64,000 nt of DNA, from the NCBI RefSeq assembly GCF_004341845.1, contig NZ_SLVB01000012.1, positions 1 to 64,000 on the forward strand. The letters run 5' to 3'. The notes under the pieces are model-generated. The model was not told the origin of the DNA. It made no database searches and saw only the letters and a list, made by a program, of their open reading frames with translations. This DNA is from Novosphingobium sp. PhB165. Its GTDB lineage: Bacteria; Pseudomonadota; Alphaproteobacteria; Sphingomonadales; Sphingomonadaceae. A program made the translations under genes and the position numbers. The first letter of the stretch is position 1. Each line of letters begins with the position of its first letter. Positions 61,138 to 64,000 of the stretch are shown here, piece by piece.

Positions 61138-61674
61138 ATGGCCATGACACTTCAGCAACTGACCGATCTCGAAGAGATCCGCATGCTCAAGCACCGCTAT
61201 TTCCGCGGCATCGACACGGCCGACATGGCTCTGCTGGAAGGCCTGTTCACCGACGACATCGCCGTGGACTATCGCGGCGGCGCCTATCGCGTGACATTTT
61301 CTGGCAAGGCGGAGATGCTGACCTTCCTCGCCAACTCGTTCCATTCGGGCGCGCTGGCCATGCACCACGGGCACAGCCCGGAAATCATCCTGACCGGCGA
61401 CAATTCGGCCGAAGGGGTATGGTATCTGGAAGACATCTTCATCGATCTGGAACGCGGCGACCATACGTTCGGCAGCGCTATCTATCGCGACCGCTATCGG
61501 CGTGAGGGCGGGCAATGGAAGGTCGCCCGCACCGAGTACGACCGCGTGATAGAGGTGGTTCAGCCGATCCGCCCCGATACGCGCATCACCGAGCACATGC
61601 TGGCGAAAACCGGCCTGAAGCCGGCCGAGCGTACCGATATCACCCACCTCATCCAATGGGACGAGGTTGCCTGA
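61138..61674 (+). CDS. SnoaL-like (NTF2-fold) protein
   Basis: A 178-residue NTF2-fold protein of the SnoaL_4 type. LEEIRMLKHRYFRGIDTADM near residue 11 and LEGLFTDDIAVDYRGG near 33 are the standard start of the family, and YRREGGQWKVARTEYDRVIE closes the barrel. Related enzymes are dehydratases, isomerases and ring-hydroxylase small-subunit-like proteins. It is distinct from the ketosteroid isomerase at 38231 and lacks its VEDP motif. It starts 4 bases after the SRPBCC stop. Confidence 0.8.
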   Translation: MAMTLQQLTDLEEIRMLKHRYFRGIDTADMALLEGLFTDDIAVDYRGGAYRVTFSGKAEMLTFLANSFHSGALAMHHGHSPEIILTGDNSAEGVWYLEDIFIDLERGDHTFGSAIYRDRYRREGGQWKVARTEYDRVIEVVQPIRPDTRITEHMLAKTGLKPAERTDITHLIQWDEVA

Positions 61675-61694
61675 CTTTCGCGGGAGATTGCCAC

Positions 61695-62660
61695 ATGCTT
61701 TCACGCGTACCCCTTGGCGGCACCGATCTTTCGGTGAGCCCGCTGTGCTACGGCACCAACATGCTTGGCTGGATGATCGACCAGCCGCATTCGAATGCCA
61801 TCCTGGACACGTTCGCCGGGCTTGGCGGCAATTTCATCGATACGGCCCGGTCCTATGGCGACTGGATGCCGGATGCCCCTGCAGGAGCCAGCGAGCGTGC
61901 GGTCGGCGCTTGGCTGAAGGCCCGCAAGCGCGAGGATTTCGTCATCGCCACCAAGGGCGGCTTTTTCGATCTGCGGAAGGGCGACTATCGCAACCGCTGC
62001 ACGCCCGAGGATGTGGCGCAAGACCTTGCCCAGAGCCTCGATCACCTCGGCGTGGACACGATCGACCTCTATTTCCTGCACATGGATAACGAGGACGCTC
62101 CAGTCGAGATCATCGTCAACGCCCTCGTCGGCCATCAGGAGGCCGGACGCATCCGGCACTTCGCAGCCTCCAACTGGTCGGCTGAGCGCATCAAGGCCGC
62201 CAACACTTACGCCGCCTCGATCGGCAAGCCAGGCTTCGTCGCTTCCGAAACGTTCTGGGGTCTTGCCGTGCCAGGCATCGCCGCGGCCGCGCAGCAGGGC
62301 TACGTCCATTATTACGAGGGCGAATACGAGGGCGTGCATGCCGCCGGGCTGCCGATCCTGGCCTACGCCGCGCAGAGCGGGGGCTACTTCACCAAGCGTG
62401 CCAGCGGTGCTGATCTCGGCGATCAACTCACCGCGCGTTACGCCAATCCGGCCAACGACGCCCGCCTAGCCGCCGTTCTCGAACTGGCCGAGCGGCACGG
62501 CGTATCGGTGAACGAAGTGGTGCTGGCCTATCTCACCAACCAGCCCGACCAGACCGTACCGATCTTCGGCGGCTCCACGCCGGAACAGGTGGCCGAGAGC
62601 GTCAAGGCGGCCACCCTCACCTTATCCGCAGCGGAACTGGCCCAGCTCCGCGCGGCCTGA
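61695..62660 (+). CDS. Aldo/keto reductase
   Basis: A 321-residue aldo/keto reductase of the YajO/Tas-like group. The catalytic tetrad is visible: Asp and Tyr in NFIDTARSYGDW near residue 48, Lys in VIATKGGFF near 85 and His in LYFLHMDNEDAP near 127. VPIFGGSTPEQVAESV near 290 is the NADPH-binding end. It reduces aldehydes or ketones; AKRs also include 3-alpha-hydroxysteroid dehydrogenases, though those belong to another subgroup. Last gene of the plus-strand operon, before a strong terminator. Confidence 0.87.
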   Translation: MLSRVPLGGTDLSVSPLCYGTNMLGWMIDQPHSNAILDTFAGLGGNFIDTARSYGDWMPDAPAGASERAVGAWLKARKREDFVIATKGGFFDLRKGDYRNRCTPEDVAQDLAQSLDHLGVDTIDLYFLHMDNEDAPVEIIVNALVGHQEAGRIRHFAASNWSAERIKAANTYAASIGKPGFVASETFWGLAVPGIAAAAQQGYVHYYEGEYEGVHAAGLPILAYAAQSGGYFTKRASGADLGDQLTARYANPANDARLAAVLELAERHGVSVNEVVLAYLTNQPDQTVPIFGGSTPEQVAESVKAATLTLSAAELAQLRAA

Positions 62661-62694
62661 CCCATCTGGCCCCCAAGTCAGATACGGCTCAGGT

Positions 62695-62729
62695 AACGGC
62701 GGGGAGCGGGGAGGCTCCTCGCCGTTTTT
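62695..62729 (+). terminator. Rho-independent terminator of the hsaA operon
   Basis: A 13-bp GC-rich stem (62695-62707 with 62714-62726, one G-U pair) has a 6-nt loop and runs into TTTTT. It lies 35 bases after the aldo/keto reductase stop and ends the plus-strand operon. Confidence 0.9.
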
Positions 62730-62732
62730 CCT

Positions 62733-63551
62733 TCAGTTCCAACCCAGCGCCGCACGCACGCTGTCCAACGCTTCGGCCACGCGGCGTTCGCGCGGCAGGG
62801 CAAGGGCGTGATCGCGCGGTATTTCCACGCTGATCGGCGTTTGCGGCGGAAGCGCGGCCACGAAACCTGCCAGATCGAACTGCCCTTCCCCGGCCAGCAA
62901 ACGCGCGCGGGAGGCTTCGTGCTCGATATCCTCGGGCGCAGCGAGCATGCCGTCGCAGAGTTGGCCGTACAGGATCGAACCGGCCGGTGCAGCCTTCAAT
63001 TCCGCCAGCGTGCCGCGCGAGCGGATGAGGTGCAGGATGTCGACATTGACGCCCACCCGCCCCGGTCGCTTGATCGCCCCCACCAGTTCCAGCGCCGCCG
63101 CCAGCGAACCGATCTGCGAGGGCGGATAGAACTCGACAGCCACGCGCAGATCGAACTCAGCCGCGCGATCGCAAAACCGGCCGAAGATATCGAGGCGACG
63201 CGCAGGATCGCGATCGTAAGCCAGCACGTTCACCAGATCCGCCCCCAGTTCTGCAGCGGTCTCCAAGGCCGCTGCAAAAGACGCCGGATCGGTCCGTCCG
63301 GTCAAAGTGAAGGGGTAGGCCAGATCGAACGCGATCCCGAGATCGGCAAGGCACCTCGCCAATTCTCGCCGGGCGTGCGGGTCGTGAAGCAGATCGAACG
63401 GCGGCATCGTGGGCAGCACCGCCATCGGCTCCATAAACAAGCAGATGCCCGAGCAGCCCGCTTGCGCAGCCGTTTCGGCCAACAGCCGCGGTGTCGCATC
63501 GACGGCCGTGATGTGATCCAGGGAAAGGCGATGGGAGCGGATAGAATCCAT
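62733..63551 (-). CDS. Sugar phosphate isomerase/epimerase-like TIM barrel protein
   Basis: A 272-residue xylose-isomerase-like TIM barrel. LGADLVNVLAYDRDPARR near residue 103, RVAVEFYPPSQIGSL near 135 (metal-ligand Glu), VGVNVDILHLIRSRG near 166 (Asp and His of the metal site) and VEIPRDHAL near 245 are typical. The HxD-type metal site is more complete than in the homolog at 11099. The reaction is unknown. It is convergent with the hsaA operon, meeting at the terminator, so it belongs to a different unit. The only sizeable gap upstream is the AT-rich 63552-63758. Confidence 0.82.
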   Translation of the reverse strand: MDSIRSHRLSLDHITAVDATPRLLAETAAQAGCSGICLFMEPMAVLPTMPPFDLLHDPHARRELARCLADLGIAFDLAYPFTLTGRTDPASFAAALETAAELGADLVNVLAYDRDPARRLDIFGRFCDRAAEFDLRVAVEFYPPSQIGSLAAALELVGAIKRPGRVGVNVDILHLIRSRGTLAELKAAPAGSILYGQLCDGMLAAPEDIEHEASRARLLAGEGQFDLAGFVAALPPQTPISVEIPRDHALALPRERRVAEALDSVRAALGWN

Positions 63552-63758
63552 CTCCGCATTCTAACGAAATTCGGCGCTCAAATATACGCATAACCTCAAC
63601 TGAAAATCACATTTTGTGGCTAATATCACAATTATGGAAATTATTTTTACGCAAATATTGATTGCGGAGACTCCTTTCTCCACTATGCCGTGGCATTCGC
63701 GTTGGCCTTGATCGACCGCGCGACAAAGGCTCAGCAGAAGCCATCGAGAGGAACGGCC

Positions 63759-64000
63759 ATGGCAACCCGATCTCCGTCCGACGTTATCGACCAGACCTTG
63801 CCCCCGGCGGGGCAGTCCATGGGCCATCTGGCCTTGCACTATGCCGCGCCCGAAGACGGCCCCCTCGCCGCGCGGCTGCTATCGCTGTTCGGCTTGATCC
63901 AGACGCAGGCCTTGCCCCTACCCGGCGGCAATTTCTATCGCTTCGTAGTCAACTCCGGCCATTTCGCCCGCGGCGACGGAATCGTCTACCTCTCTGCCCT
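63759..64000 (+). CDS. Start of an unrecognised gene (cut by window end)
   Basis: About 80 residues from ATG 63759, with GAGAGGAA upstream. It has no signal peptide. The visible part includes MGHLALHYAAPEDGPLAARL and LSLFGLIQTQALPLPGGNF. I do not recognise the family. High codon bias matching the neighbours supports a real gene. The upstream 63600-63700 stretch is AT-rich and probably carries its promoter. Confidence 0.6.
   Translation, partial: MATRSPSDVIDQTLPPAGQSMGHLALHYAAPEDGPLAARLLSLFGLIQTQALPLPGGNFYRFVVNSGHFARGDGIVYLSA

Noticed and set aside
1..64000. CRISPR arrays, tRNA or rRNA genes, riboswitches
   Set aside because: No regularly spaced repeats, no cloverleaf-like or rRNA sequences and no recognisable riboswitch cores were seen by eye; a covariance-model scan would be decisive.

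Overview
This 64 kb, GC-rich window looks like chromosomal accessory DNA of a sphingomonad (Sphingomonadales; Novosphingobium or Sphingobium-like is my guess). The basis is four large TonB-dependent receptors (TBDRs), a FecI/FecR surface-signalling pair, many short-chain dehydrogenases (SDRs) and acyl-CoA dehydrogenases, and remnants of IS91-associated, IS21 and IS3 elements. I see no rRNA, tRNA or CRISPR array.

Layout. 1-1.5 kb: a terminator and a frameshifted tyrosine recombinase. 1.6-14.4 kb: a TBDR and an MFS transporter, a GntR regulator, and a tightly packed catabolic operon (SDRs, a sulfotransferase-family protein, an alkylsulfatase-like metallo-hydrolase, a TIM-barrel isomerase, a tandem carboxymuconolactone-decarboxylase-like protein and a 3-hydroxyisobutyrate-dehydrogenase-like enzyme) whose substrate I cannot name. 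14.4-24.8 kb: two more TBDRs, an SDR, a second carboxymuconolactone-decarboxylase-like protein, an AraC regulator and three decayed genes. 24.9-27.8 kb: a double-hotdog dehydratase, a TauD/TfdA dioxygenase and a GFA-family protein. 28.0-34.6 kb: a minus-strand FecI-FecR-TBDR-isopeptidase operon. The isopeptidase has the Ser/Glu/His triad spacing of the lasso-peptide isopeptidase AtxE2, yet no lasso precursor, protease or cyclase gene is present.

35.5-62.7 kb is the core of the window: two divergent operons that together encode most of a 9,10-seco steroid nucleus degradation pathway. The minus-strand operon (53.2 down to 35.5 kb) corresponds closely to the mycobacterial KstR2 (HIP) gene set: FadD3, FadE30, FadE31 with a partner, IpdF, EchA20, IpdC, IpdA/IpdB and FadA6. 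It also contains an HsaC-like extradiol dioxygenase, a Delta5-3-ketosteroid isomerase with the Tyr14/Asp38/Asp99 triad, a second thiolase, a MaoC hydratase, further SDRs and a PaaY-like hexapeptide protein. The plus-strand operon encodes the HsaA-like hydroxylase, HsaD, HsaE, HsaG, HsaF, an FAD-dependent ketosteroid dehydrogenase-like enzyme, and four accessory genes ending in a strong terminator.

Inferred flow: ring A of a seco-steroid is hydroxylated (HsaA), cleaved (HsaC) and hydrolysed (HsaD). The C5/C6 fragment goes through HsaE-F-G to pyruvate and an acyl-CoA. The C/D-ring acid (HIP) is activated by FadD3 and broken down by IpdF, FadE30, EchA20, IpdC, IpdAB, FadE31/32 and FadA6. KshAB, the flavin reductase HsaB, a clear Delta1 dehydrogenase and a KstR-type regulator are not in the window. 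The right end holds a second TIM-barrel isomerase and the start of an unrecognised gene.
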